DNA of 64,000 nucleotides from Bacillus sp. FJAT-45037 (GTDB taxonomy: Bacteria; Bacillota; Bacilli; Bacillales; Bacillaceae_D): assembly GCF_002797325.1 (NCBI RefSeq), contig NZ_KZ454938.1:570267-634266 (forward strand). The letters are read 5' to 3'. Position numbers and translations under genes: made by a program. Of the stretch, positions 1-6,854 are shown in pieces. Below the pieces are notes generated by a model, which was given only the letters and a program-made list of their open reading frames with translations, ran no database searches and was not told the DNA's origin. The stretch's first letter is position 1; every line of letters begins with the position of its first letter.

Positions 1-248
1 GTCCTTCGGTATTTCCTTTTCTTCTTCATATCTTCCTTCAACCATTTATCCACAATATCTTTCACTGGCTCCATTACAGGAGCTGGTTGTGATTTTTTCC
101 TTTTCTTCTCTGGTTGAAATTCCTCAAGGTCAGCATATTTTTTAACTGTTCTGATATCTTTATTTGTTCTTCTAGCCACATCCGAATAGGAATGACCTTT
201 CGAATTAACTTCTTGTCTGATATAATTGATCTCGGTCACTTGTAACAT
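1..248 (-). CDS. IS21-family transposase (IstA-like), N-terminal part, cut by window edge
   Basis: Reading the minus strand from an ATG at 248 gives 82 codons without a stop. The product begins MLQVTEINYIRQEVNSKG and continues with SYSDVARRTNKDIRTVKKYA, an IS21/IstA-type N-terminal helix-turn-helix with a lysine-rich linker after it. A Shine-Dalgarno AGGAGG lies at 261-266, 12 nt upstream. In IS21 elements IstA is the DDE integrase and works with the AAA+ helper IstB; the catalytic domain and any istB would lie to the left of the window. The family call rests on the HTH and the overall N-terminal pattern only. Whether the element is intact cannot be judged. Confidence 0.75.
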   Translation of the reverse strand, partial: MLQVTEINYIRQEVNSKGHSYSDVARRTNKDIRTVKKYADLEEFQPEKKRKKSQPAPVMEPVKDIVDKWLKEDMKKKRKYRR

Positions 249-586
249 CTCCTAAAACTACCTCCTGCCAGTATTGGGTCCAACAGGAAGTGTATTGAAT
301 TTTTGGGATGTTAGCAAGTGGCTTTTTTTGTGCAGCTGCCTCATCAGGCCACCTACATAAAAGGAGTGCCATACCCTACATTTTTATAATGCCATAAACA
401 TGGCTCTTTTTCTTTGTGCTAAAGAGCCATAAAATCTATACCATGTTGAAGGCTGATGTTTGGGATTTACAATAGAGACTCTATTAATCTAGCATTTTTT
501 CTTTAAATACAATTCAGCATCTCCATGCATATCCATTTTTTAGTATAATAGTGTTAAGACGATTAACCTAAAAATTAGAACCGGAT
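249..586. other. Intergenic, probable IS left flank
   Basis: No gene seen. The part next to the transposase presumably holds the IS terminus; a TGTAGGGTATGGC stretch on the minus strand ending at 380 is a possible end but no partner repeat is in view. A hairpin at 400-430 (ATGGCTCTTT / AAAGAGCCAT) looks like a rho-independent terminator. A TATAAT-like box at 544-549 could be the -10 of the DUF2075 gene that follows. Confidence 0.4.
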
Positions 587-2536
587 GTGATCACTATCAT
601 AGTCTATGAAGCTACGAAAAATGAATTTTTACAAGATGTCTTTCAGGATGAACTCGTCAATAATATTGTCCGGAATTATAATTCCAAAATTGGACGTATA
701 AATGAGCGTGAGGTTCGTTCGTGGGACAACTCTATGCAATATATGTATCGGGTCTTAAGCGATCCTGATATTCCCGAAAATGCAGGTGTAGCGATTGAAT
801 TTAAAATTCCGCATACATCTAAACGAGTCGATATGCTGATTTCAGGTAAAAAGGAGCAACAGAATTCTGTTGTCATTGTTGAACTGAAGCAATGGGAAAA
901 AGTCGAGGCTATCGAGGGTAAAGAAGCTATTGTAAAGACAATGATTAACCGTGGCGTACGTGAAACAACTCACCCTTCTTATCAAGCGTGGTCTTATGCT
1001 GCGTTAATCAAGGATTACAATGAGAATGCACAGAAGAGAGAAGTTGAATTTCATCCATGTGCCTATTTACATAACTATATTGACCAAGGTAACAATGATC
1101 CGCTTTTGAATCCCGTTTATGAATATTATCTGAAACAAGCACCTGTCTTTGTAAAAGGGAAGGCTGGGCAACTCCGTGATTTTATTAAGCGCTATATCCA
1201 GTTTGGTGATAACAAAGAGAATCTCTATCACATTGAGAATGGCCGGATTCGACCATCGAAATCACTGCAAGATTCGTTGAATAACATGCTTAAAGGAAAC
1301 AAGGAATTTGTGATGATTGATGAGCAGAAGGTCGTTTATGAGCAAGCGATCCATATGGCCAAAGAAGCACGGAGAACTAATCAAAAGCACGTGCTAATCG
1401 TAAAAGGGGGACCAGGAACTGGGAAGTCTGTTCTAGCGATCAATCTACTCGTCGAATTAACAAAAGAAAGTATGGTCTGTCAATATGTTACGAAAAACGC
1501 AGCTCCGAGGAATATCTATGCGAATAAGCTAAAGCAAGACTTTAAGAAAGGTCATATTGATAACTTGTTTAAAGGTTCTGGAAGTTATATTAATGCACCA
1601 GAGAATGAATTTGGTGCGTTAATCGTTGATGAAGCTCATCGACTCAATGAGAAGTCAGGGATGTTCCGGCACTTGGGTGTGAATCAAACACAGGAAATCA
1701 TTCACGCATCCAAATTTTCGATCTTCTTCATTGATGAACGGCAGCGGGTGACGTTGAAAGATGCAGGAAGCCTAGCTGAAATAGAAAAATACGCTGGTGC
1801 AAGTAATGCCACTATTGAAGTGTTGGAGCTAGAGTCTCAGTTTCGTTGCAGTGGGTCCAATGGCTATCTCGCTTGGCTGGACGATGTTCTTCAGATTCGT
1901 GAAACAGCGAATACTGAATATATGGGCGGCCAGTATGATTTTAGAATTTACGATAACCCAAATGACCTTAGAAAAGAAATTGAATTACTGAATGAAGCGA
2001 TCAACAAATCTCGAATAGTGGCCGGGTATTGTTGGAACTGGGTTAAAGAAGGAAAAAGTGACCCCAGCTACCATGACATTGTTATAGAAGAATTTGACTT
2101 TAATATGAGCTGGAACTTGGATAATTCTGCTACATGGGCCATTGATCTCGAATCAGTCAAAGAAGCAGGATGCATCCATACTTGTCAGGGACTCGAATTT
2201 GATTACGTAGGCGTTATCATTGGTAGTGACATGAAATATGTAGATGGGGAAGTTATTACAAATCATACTGCACGAGCAAAAACTGATTCGTCACTTAAAG
2301 GTTTAAAGAAAATGCTTAAAAGTGAACCTGAGAAAGCAAGTCAGCTAGCCGATGACATTATTCGAAATACTTATCGCACCTTATTGACAAGAGGGCAGAA
2401 AGGGTGTTTTGTGTATTGCACGGATGTTGAGCTAGCAGAGTATTTGAGAGAGAGATATGAGAAGGTTAACAAGGCATATGCTGTGAATGAATTATTTGTG
2501 GGGAATGTGGCAGAGAGTGGAAATGGATATGAATAA
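587..2536 (+). CDS. DUF2075 (Schlafen-type) helicase/ATPase with N-terminal PD-(D/E)XK-like nuclease region
   Basis: 649 residues from a GTG start; an ATG at 585 is out of frame and runs straight into a stop. Residues about 70-102 show the pattern EFK, RVDMLI (D82) and VVIVELKQW (E99, K101), which fits a PD-(D/E)XK nuclease core. The helicase part has Walker A GGPGTGKS at 274-281, a Walker-B-like ALIVDEAHRL, FFIDERQRV, a Q-rich CIHTCQGLEFDYVGVIIG motif and a C-terminal RTLLTRGQKG arginine motif. Proteins of this family are usually 600-650 residues and start near IVYEAT, so the length is normal. Its role is unproven; homologues are often found with mobile and defence genes. Here it is the first gene of a cluster with HIT, MazG, NUDIX and two PLD-helicases, and it lies beside an IS21 element. 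Molecular activity is inferred from motifs. Confidence 0.85.
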   Translation: MITIIVYEATKNEFLQDVFQDELVNNIVRNYNSKIGRINEREVRSWDNSMQYMYRVLSDPDIPENAGVAIEFKIPHTSKRVDMLISGKKEQQNSVVIVELKQWEKVEAIEGKEAIVKTMINRGVRETTHPSYQAWSYAALIKDYNENAQKREVEFHPCAYLHNYIDQGNNDPLLNPVYEYYLKQAPVFVKGKAGQLRDFIKRYIQFGDNKENLYHIENGRIRPSKSLQDSLNNMLKGNKEFVMIDEQKVVYEQAIHMAKEARRTNQKHVLIVKGGPGTGKSVLAINLLVELTKESMVCQYVTKNAAPRNIYANKLKQDFKKGHIDNLFKGSGSYINAPENEFGALIVDEAHRLNEKSGMFRHLGVNQTQEIIHASKFSIFFIDERQRVTLKDAGSLAEIEKYAGASNATIEVLELESQFRCSGSNGYLAWLDDVLQIRETANTEYMGGQYDFRIYDNPNDLRKEIELLNEAINKSRIVAGYCWNWVKEGKSDPSYHDIVIEEFDFNMSWNLDNSATWAIDLESVKEAGCIHTCQGLEFDYVGVIIGSDMKYVDGEVITNHTARAKTDSSLKGLKKMLKSEPEKASQLADDIIRNTYRTLLTRGQKGCFVYCTDVELAEYLRERYEKVNKAYAVNELFVGNVAESGNGYE

Positions 2537-2734
2537 GTGAAAGAATGTTGAAAGTAAAATAAACAAACGTTTATGTGGAGGTCTCAGTGTAAGACCTCTG
2601 ACTAGACTATTGCTTTAACTGAATAAGAAATTACTACCACATTCTTAATGCTGATTAATGGTAATTATGATACTGTACCTAAAAAAAAAGCTGTAAATTA
2701 CATTGATTATTCACGTTAATATAGGAGAGTTGTC

Positions 2735-3055
2735 ATGCGGTATTTTATAATAATTTTCATAGCACTGTTAGTTTTATTTATTTTAATACTGAAGCAGAAA
2801 AAGAGAAGCAAGTTCAGTATTGTTCATACTGGAAATTCTATGAATGTGAATAAAGGTAAGCCATTAAATCAACATGTTAGGAAAGAGTTAATTAGATTGG
2901 CTGTTGATCAAGATCATTATTTATTTTTAGTCGCCCTGACAGAAGGAAGGGTTACTGATCAAGAATACGATCGTTGGGCACATTCAAGAAAACACGAAGG
3001 TCAAGAAGTGTTTCGGCAATTGTTAAGAAGACCCTATAAGACTAGAAAACTTTAA
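2735..3055 (+). CDS. Small single-pass membrane protein, hypothetical
   Basis: 106 residues. The ATG follows AGGAGAGTTGTC, a good ribosome site. Residues 1-20 (MRYFIIIFIALLVLFILILK) form one hydrophobic anchor, followed by a basic patch and a soluble C-terminal half with ELIRLAVDQDHYLFLVALTEGRVTD, which looks helical. I do not recognise the family. It ends 13 nt before the HIT gene start and probably belongs to the same transcript, so it may be a membrane-tethered member of the cluster. No terminator is seen between it and the next gene. Confidence 0.65.
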   Translation: MRYFIIIFIALLVLFILILKQKKRSKFSIVHTGNSMNVNKGKPLNQHVRKELIRLAVDQDHYLFLVALTEGRVTDQEYDRWAHSRKHEGQEVFRQLLRRPYKTRKL

Positions 3056-3068
3056 GGAAGTGACAATC

Positions 3069-3440
3069 ATGAACTCAAACACTTGCCCATTTTGCTCAAT
3101 AACAACGTACATACTTGAAAACGACCTTGCGTATGCGATCTATGATCAATATCCAGTCACAGAAGGTCATATCCTTGTGATACCTAAACGCCATGTGGCT
3201 GATTATTTTGAAGCGACAAGTGAAGAGCAAGTCGCGGTCCAATCATTAGTTAAAGGGGCTCGATCCCTCTTACTTGATACATATTCTCCAGATGGCTTTA
3301 ATGTCGGAGTCAATTGCGGGGACGCAGCGGGACAAACCATATTTCACGCCCATGTCCACGTCATTCCAAGATACAATGGTGATGTAGAAGAACCTCGTGG
3401 TGGTGTTAGAGGGGTCATACCAGCAAAACAATCTTATTAG
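3069..3440 (+). CDS. HIT-family hydrolase
   Basis: 123 residues from ATG 3069, chosen over an upstream GTG because AAGGAAG sits 8 nt before it. The histidine triad HAHVHVIPR is at residues 93-101, and the N-terminal CPFC pair (residues 6-9) and the EGHILVIPKRH segment are typical of the branch that includes bacterial Hint-like and diadenosine/nucleotidyl hydrolases. HIT enzymes cleave nucleoside phosphoramidates or dinucleoside polyphosphates through a covalent nucleotidyl-histidine. The ending GGVRGVIPAKQ is conserved in a subgroup often found in nucleotide-metabolism neighbourhoods. The MazG-like gene follows 18 nt later, suggesting an operon. Exact substrate unknown. Confidence 0.9.
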   Translation: MNSNTCPFCSITTYILENDLAYAIYDQYPVTEGHILVIPKRHVADYFEATSEEQVAVQSLVKGARSLLLDTYSPDGFNVGVNCGDAAGQTIFHAHVHVIPRYNGDVEEPRGGVRGVIPAKQSY

Positions 3441-3458
3441 AAGAGGAAGGTTAGCATA

Positions 3459-3788
3459 ATGCCTACTTATAACAAACTAGTGAGAGATCGAATTCCAGAG
3501 ATTATAGAGAAAAGCGGAAAAGACTTTCGAACAAGATCATTAGATTCGACTGAGTATGATAAGGAACTTCGAACGAAATTAGTAGAAGAACTGCATGAGT
3601 TATTAGAGGCGACAACAAAAGAAGAAACGGTTGAAGAAATAGCTGATGTGTTAGAAGTTCTTTATGCTTTAGCGTCCATTCACCAAGTTGATTCAACGGA
3701 GATTGAGCAAGTGAGACAGAAAAAACATGATGAGCGTGGTGGATTTAAAGATCGTACATATCTCATTGATGTTGAGGATGAAACGTAA
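3459..3788 (+). CDS. MazG-like NTP pyrophosphohydrolase
   Basis: 109 residues. The start TYNKLVRDRIPEIIEKSG is the signature of the small all-alpha phosphoribosyl-ATP-pyrophosphohydrolase-like house-cleaning NTPases of the MazG superfamily. Metal-binding acidic motifs are visible as EELHELLEA (about 44-52) and EEIADVLEVLYAL (about 57-69), followed by KHDERGGFKDRTYL. Members hydrolyse non-canonical or excess (d)NTPs to monophosphates plus pyrophosphate. The stop TAA shares bases with the next start (TAATG at 3786-3790), so translation is likely coupled to the PLD-helicase. RBS AAGAGGAAGG is 10 nt before the ATG. Substrate not predictable from sequence. Confidence 0.88.
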   Translation: MPTYNKLVRDRIPEIIEKSGKDFRTRSLDSTEYDKELRTKLVEELHELLEATTKEETVEEIADVLEVLYALASIHQVDSTEIEQVRQKKHDERGGFKDRTYLIDVEDET

Positions 3789-6199
3789 TGCGTTTGATCA
3801 CGGAATTGTTAATAGATGAAATTAAGGAATCGATTGAGAAGGCTTCTTCTATTTATATTGTGACCGCATTTCTCATGAAAACGGGTGTGGATTTATTGAA
3901 GCATCCATTAAAAGAAGCACTAGATCGTGGAGCAGAGGTGAAGATTTGTACGGGAGATTACATGTACATTACGCAACCTGATGCCTTGAGAGCGTTGTTT
4001 CTGTTAGATGAGCGTATTGAGATTCGACTTTGGCAGAGCAATGGGCGTTCGTTTCATCCGAAAGCCTATTTGTTTCAATTTGATGAAGATCATGGTCATG
4101 CCATTATTGGCTCATCGAACTTGTCTCGATCTGCGTTAACTCATGGTGTAGAGTGGAATGTCTCGATTCCTTCTCGTGACGGGGGCCAAGTGTATGAGGA
4201 GGCAATGCATGCTTTCATGAAATTGTTTTTAAATGATCACACCATTCCGGTTAATGATGTGACCATTTGTTCTTATGAAGAAGAATATAAACGAAAGAAT
4301 GAAGCACGTGAAGGTCGACTGGTTGAATGGGATACAGATGATGAGAAGGAAATTATGTTTGGAGAGAAAGATAAAGAGCTGCCGATCATTCGAGATCAGT
4401 CACAGCCCTATCAAGTCCTTCAACCACGACAAGCTCAACTGGAAGCGTTAGAGAATCTAGAACAAACGGTTGAGGAAGGATATGACAAAGCGCTCGTTGT
4501 AATGGCTACGGGGTTAGGGAAGACGTATCTATCTGCTTTCTTTGCTCGTCGTTTTAAGCGAGTTCTATTTATTGCGCATCGTGAAGAAATTCTATATCAA
4601 GCAAAGAAAACGTTTGAACATGTGATGCCTAATCGGACATATGGAGTTTTTAACGGAAAGCAAAAGGAGAGAGACGCTGACTTTGTCTTTGCTTCGATTT
4701 TTTCAATGGCAAATCGTAAACAAGTGGAAGAGTTTGAACATGATGGATTTGATTTAATTATTGTTGATGAATTCCACCATGCTGCGGCGAATTCCTATCA
4801 ACATGTACTCGATTACTTTTCTTACTCTTTCCTTTTAGGCCTTACAGCAACACCAGATCGAATGGATGGAAAAGATGTTTATGCCATTTGTGATGGGAAT
4901 GTAGCTTACAAGATTGATTTTTTGACAGCGATCGAACGAGGCTGGTTAAGTCTTTTTCGGTATCACGGGGTATATGATGAAGTTGATTATTCTAAGGTAA
5001 CATGGCTCGGGAAACGGTATGATGAAGCTGAGCTATTAGATCAACAATTACGTGATGATGTATTTGAAAATATTTACCGTGCCTGGATTTCGTACAAGCA
5101 ATCTCGCACACTCGTATTTTGTTCATCCATAAAACAAGCGAATTTTCTAGCTCAATCTTTTAAAAATAGGGAAATCTCTTGTATTAGTCTACATTCGCAA
5201 TCGTCACCGAATGATCGGAAGCAAGCGATTGCTATGCTTGAGAGTGGTCAGATAGAAATGATCTTAACCGTTGATCTATTTAATGAGGGAGTTGATATAC
5301 CGACCGTTGATACGTTGCTCTTTGTTAGACCGACGGAATCGCTAAGCGTGTTTATTCAACAAATAGGAAGAGGATTACGTTTGTCTTCTGAGAAAGAAGC
5401 CTGTGTCATTATCGATCTAATTGGAAACTATCGTAATGCAGATTTGAAATTAAGAGTGTTTCGTCATGAGGTTGAAGACAAAAAGAAAAGAGAAACTATG
5501 ATTCCAGAAGTACCTAGCTCTTGTTTCATTGATCTGGAAACGAAAGTCATTGATTTAATGACTCAGTTAAAGTTCAAGCGTAAACCAAGGCGCGAGGAAA
5601 TGCTTTCGACACTGCAACATGTACGTGAGGAGTTAGGAAGAAGGCCAACGTATAAAGAGTTGCATTTACAAGGTAGCTTTGACGGGAGCCAGTATCGAGT
5701 AGAATTTGGTTCTTATTTTACAATGTTGAAGGAAGCGGGTTTATTAACGAAAGAAGAAGTGGAGATACATAATCATTACCTAGACTGGCTAAAAGAAGTC
5801 GAGAGTACTTTGATGACTAAAAGTTATAAGATGGTGATCTTGTCCTATATGCTCTCACGAGGGGTCGGAAAATGGGATCAGTCGATTACACCAGTTGAAG
5901 CCGCGCCGTACTTCCATCAATATTATATGTCTGAAGAATACCGTAAAAAAATTGATTTCTCTGCTAAGAATACAAAAGGAATGTGGGAATATAACGAGAA
6001 GAAGGTATCCTCTTTAATCGCAACGATGCCAATGACGAAATGGTCCGGTTCATCGAAGAGTTCAGCTACGTTTGATGGTGAGACATTTGGACTTTCATTT
6101 GATATCTTACCTGAACATAGAGAGACGTTATTTGAGTGGACAAAAGAAATATGCGATTACCGTTTGCATCGATACTTTATTAATAAAGAGAAAAGTTGA
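3788..6199 (+). CDS. PLD-like nuclease fused to SF2 DEAD/DEAH helicase
   Basis: 803 residues, translationally coupled to the MazG-like gene by a one-base overlap. N-terminal domain: a phospholipase-D-type HKD half-site, HPKAYLF (H90, K92) followed by GSSNLS (108-113). Such single-HKD nucleases act as dimers. Helicase domain: motif I ATGLGKT (240-246), DEFHHA (327-332), LTATPDR, and the C-terminal RecA motifs VDLFNEGVDIPTVDTLLF and IQQIGRGLR. The last 250 residues, with a REELGRRPTYKELHLQ segment, correspond to the C-terminal extension of related SSL2-type proteins. The architecture HKD nuclease plus COG1061-type helicase suggests a translocating or remodelling nuclease on DNA. A larger paralogue lies at 6855-9734. 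Function inferred. Confidence 0.9.
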   Translation: MRLITELLIDEIKESIEKASSIYIVTAFLMKTGVDLLKHPLKEALDRGAEVKICTGDYMYITQPDALRALFLLDERIEIRLWQSNGRSFHPKAYLFQFDEDHGHAIIGSSNLSRSALTHGVEWNVSIPSRDGGQVYEEAMHAFMKLFLNDHTIPVNDVTICSYEEEYKRKNEAREGRLVEWDTDDEKEIMFGEKDKELPIIRDQSQPYQVLQPRQAQLEALENLEQTVEEGYDKALVVMATGLGKTYLSAFFARRFKRVLFIAHREEILYQAKKTFEHVMPNRTYGVFNGKQKERDADFVFASIFSMANRKQVEEFEHDGFDLIIVDEFHHAAANSYQHVLDYFSYSFLLGLTATPDRMDGKDVYAICDGNVAYKIDFLTAIERGWLSLFRYHGVYDEVDYSKVTWLGKRYDEAELLDQQLRDDVFENIYRAWISYKQSRTLVFCSSIKQANFLAQSFKNREISCISLHSQSSPNDRKQAIAMLESGQIEMILTVDLFNEGVDIPTVDTLLFVRPTESLSVFIQQIGRGLRLSSEKEACVIIDLIGNYRNADLKLRVFRHEVEDKKKRETMIPEVPSSCFIDLETKVIDLMTQLKFKRKPRREEMLSTLQHVREELGRRPTYKELHLQGSFDGSQYRVEFGSYFTMLKEAGLLTKEEVEIHNHYLDWLKEVESTLMTKSYKMVILSYMLSRGVGKWDQSITPVEAAPYFHQYYMSEEYRKKIDFSAKNTKGMWEYNEKKVSSLIATMPMTKWSGSSKSSATFDGETFGLSFDILPEHRETLFEWTKEICDYRLHRYFINKEKS

Positions 6200-6215
6200 A
6201 GCGGCGTTTTGTGCT

Positions 6216-6269
6216 TAGTTCATTCGAGGTGTCCAAAGTTTCAAAGCAAAGTGGCCACTCAATGAACTA
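6216..6269. other. Imperfect inverted repeat between helicase and NUDIX genes
   Basis: TAGTTCATT (6216-6224) pairs with AATGAACTA (6261-6269), extended inward by GAGGTGTCC / GGCCACTC with mismatches. There is no T-run after it, so it is not a clear terminator; it could be an RNA hairpin or an operator upstream of the NUDIX gene. Confidence 0.45.
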
Positions 6270-6366
6270 TACTAGTCCCTTGCGCGATTACATTGTTAAA
6301 TTACTGATGAAATGACACAAGATTTTTAATGCTATAATTAAAACCAACCAGAAAGGAGTCAAACCA

Positions 6367-6762
6367 ATGAAGAAAAACATCCATGTAGTTGGAGCTGTCA
6401 TCTTCCGTGACAATAAAATTTTATGTGCACAAAGAGGAACGGAGAAAGCTCTTCCTCTTCTGTGGGAGTTTCCGGGCGGTAAAATTGAGAAGGATGAAAG
6501 CCCTGAAGATGCATTGAAGCGAGAACTGCTTGAAGAGATGCATTGTACGATAGAGGTGCATGAACGAATTGAGCATACGGTTTATGAATATGACTTTGGG
6601 ATTGTTCATTTAACGACATATTGCTGCAAGCTTGTTGAGGGAGAGCCTGTGTTAACTGAGCATGTCGACATGAAGTGGTTAACTCCAGAAGAATTACATA
6701 CGTTAGAATGGGCGCCTGCTGATATTCCAGCGATTGAAAAAATTACATCTGTCTATGCGTAA
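6367..6762 (+). CDS. MutT-like NUDIX hydrolase (8-oxo-dGTP/NTP diphosphatase type)
   Basis: 131 residues, starting MKKNIHVVGAVIFRDNKILCAQR, with RBS AGAAAGGAG. The NUDIX box is complete: GGKIEKDESPEDALKRELLEE at about 37-57 (pattern GX5EX7REUXEEXGU; the glycine before the last position is replaced by M-H-C). WEFPGGK and the late WAPADIPAIEKI segment match the MutT/NudG branch that clears 8-oxo-dGTP or modified CTP. A TATAAT box lies at about 6340, so it may have its own promoter. It is placed between the two PLD-helicases and adds a third nucleotide-sanitising enzyme to the cluster. A terminator follows at once. Confidence 0.9.
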   Translation: MKKNIHVVGAVIFRDNKILCAQRGTEKALPLLWEFPGGKIEKDESPEDALKRELLEEMHCTIEVHERIEHTVYEYDFGIVHLTTYCCKLVEGEPVLTEHVDMKWLTPEELHTLEWAPADIPAIEKITSVYA

Positions 6763-6763
6763 G

Positions 6764-6789
6764 AGCTACTCACTATGAGTGGCTTTTTT
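6764..6789 (+). terminator. Rho-independent terminator after NUDIX gene
   Basis: AGCTACTCA / TGAGTGGCT hairpin followed by six T, starting 2 nt after the stop codon. It separates the NUDIX gene from the second PLD-helicase, which has its own TATAAT at 6829-6834. Confidence 0.8.
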
Positions 6790-6854
6790 CTTGTTTACAA
6801 ACGCCTCTATTACACTTACAATTTTAGGTATAATAAGAATAGAATGGTGATCAG

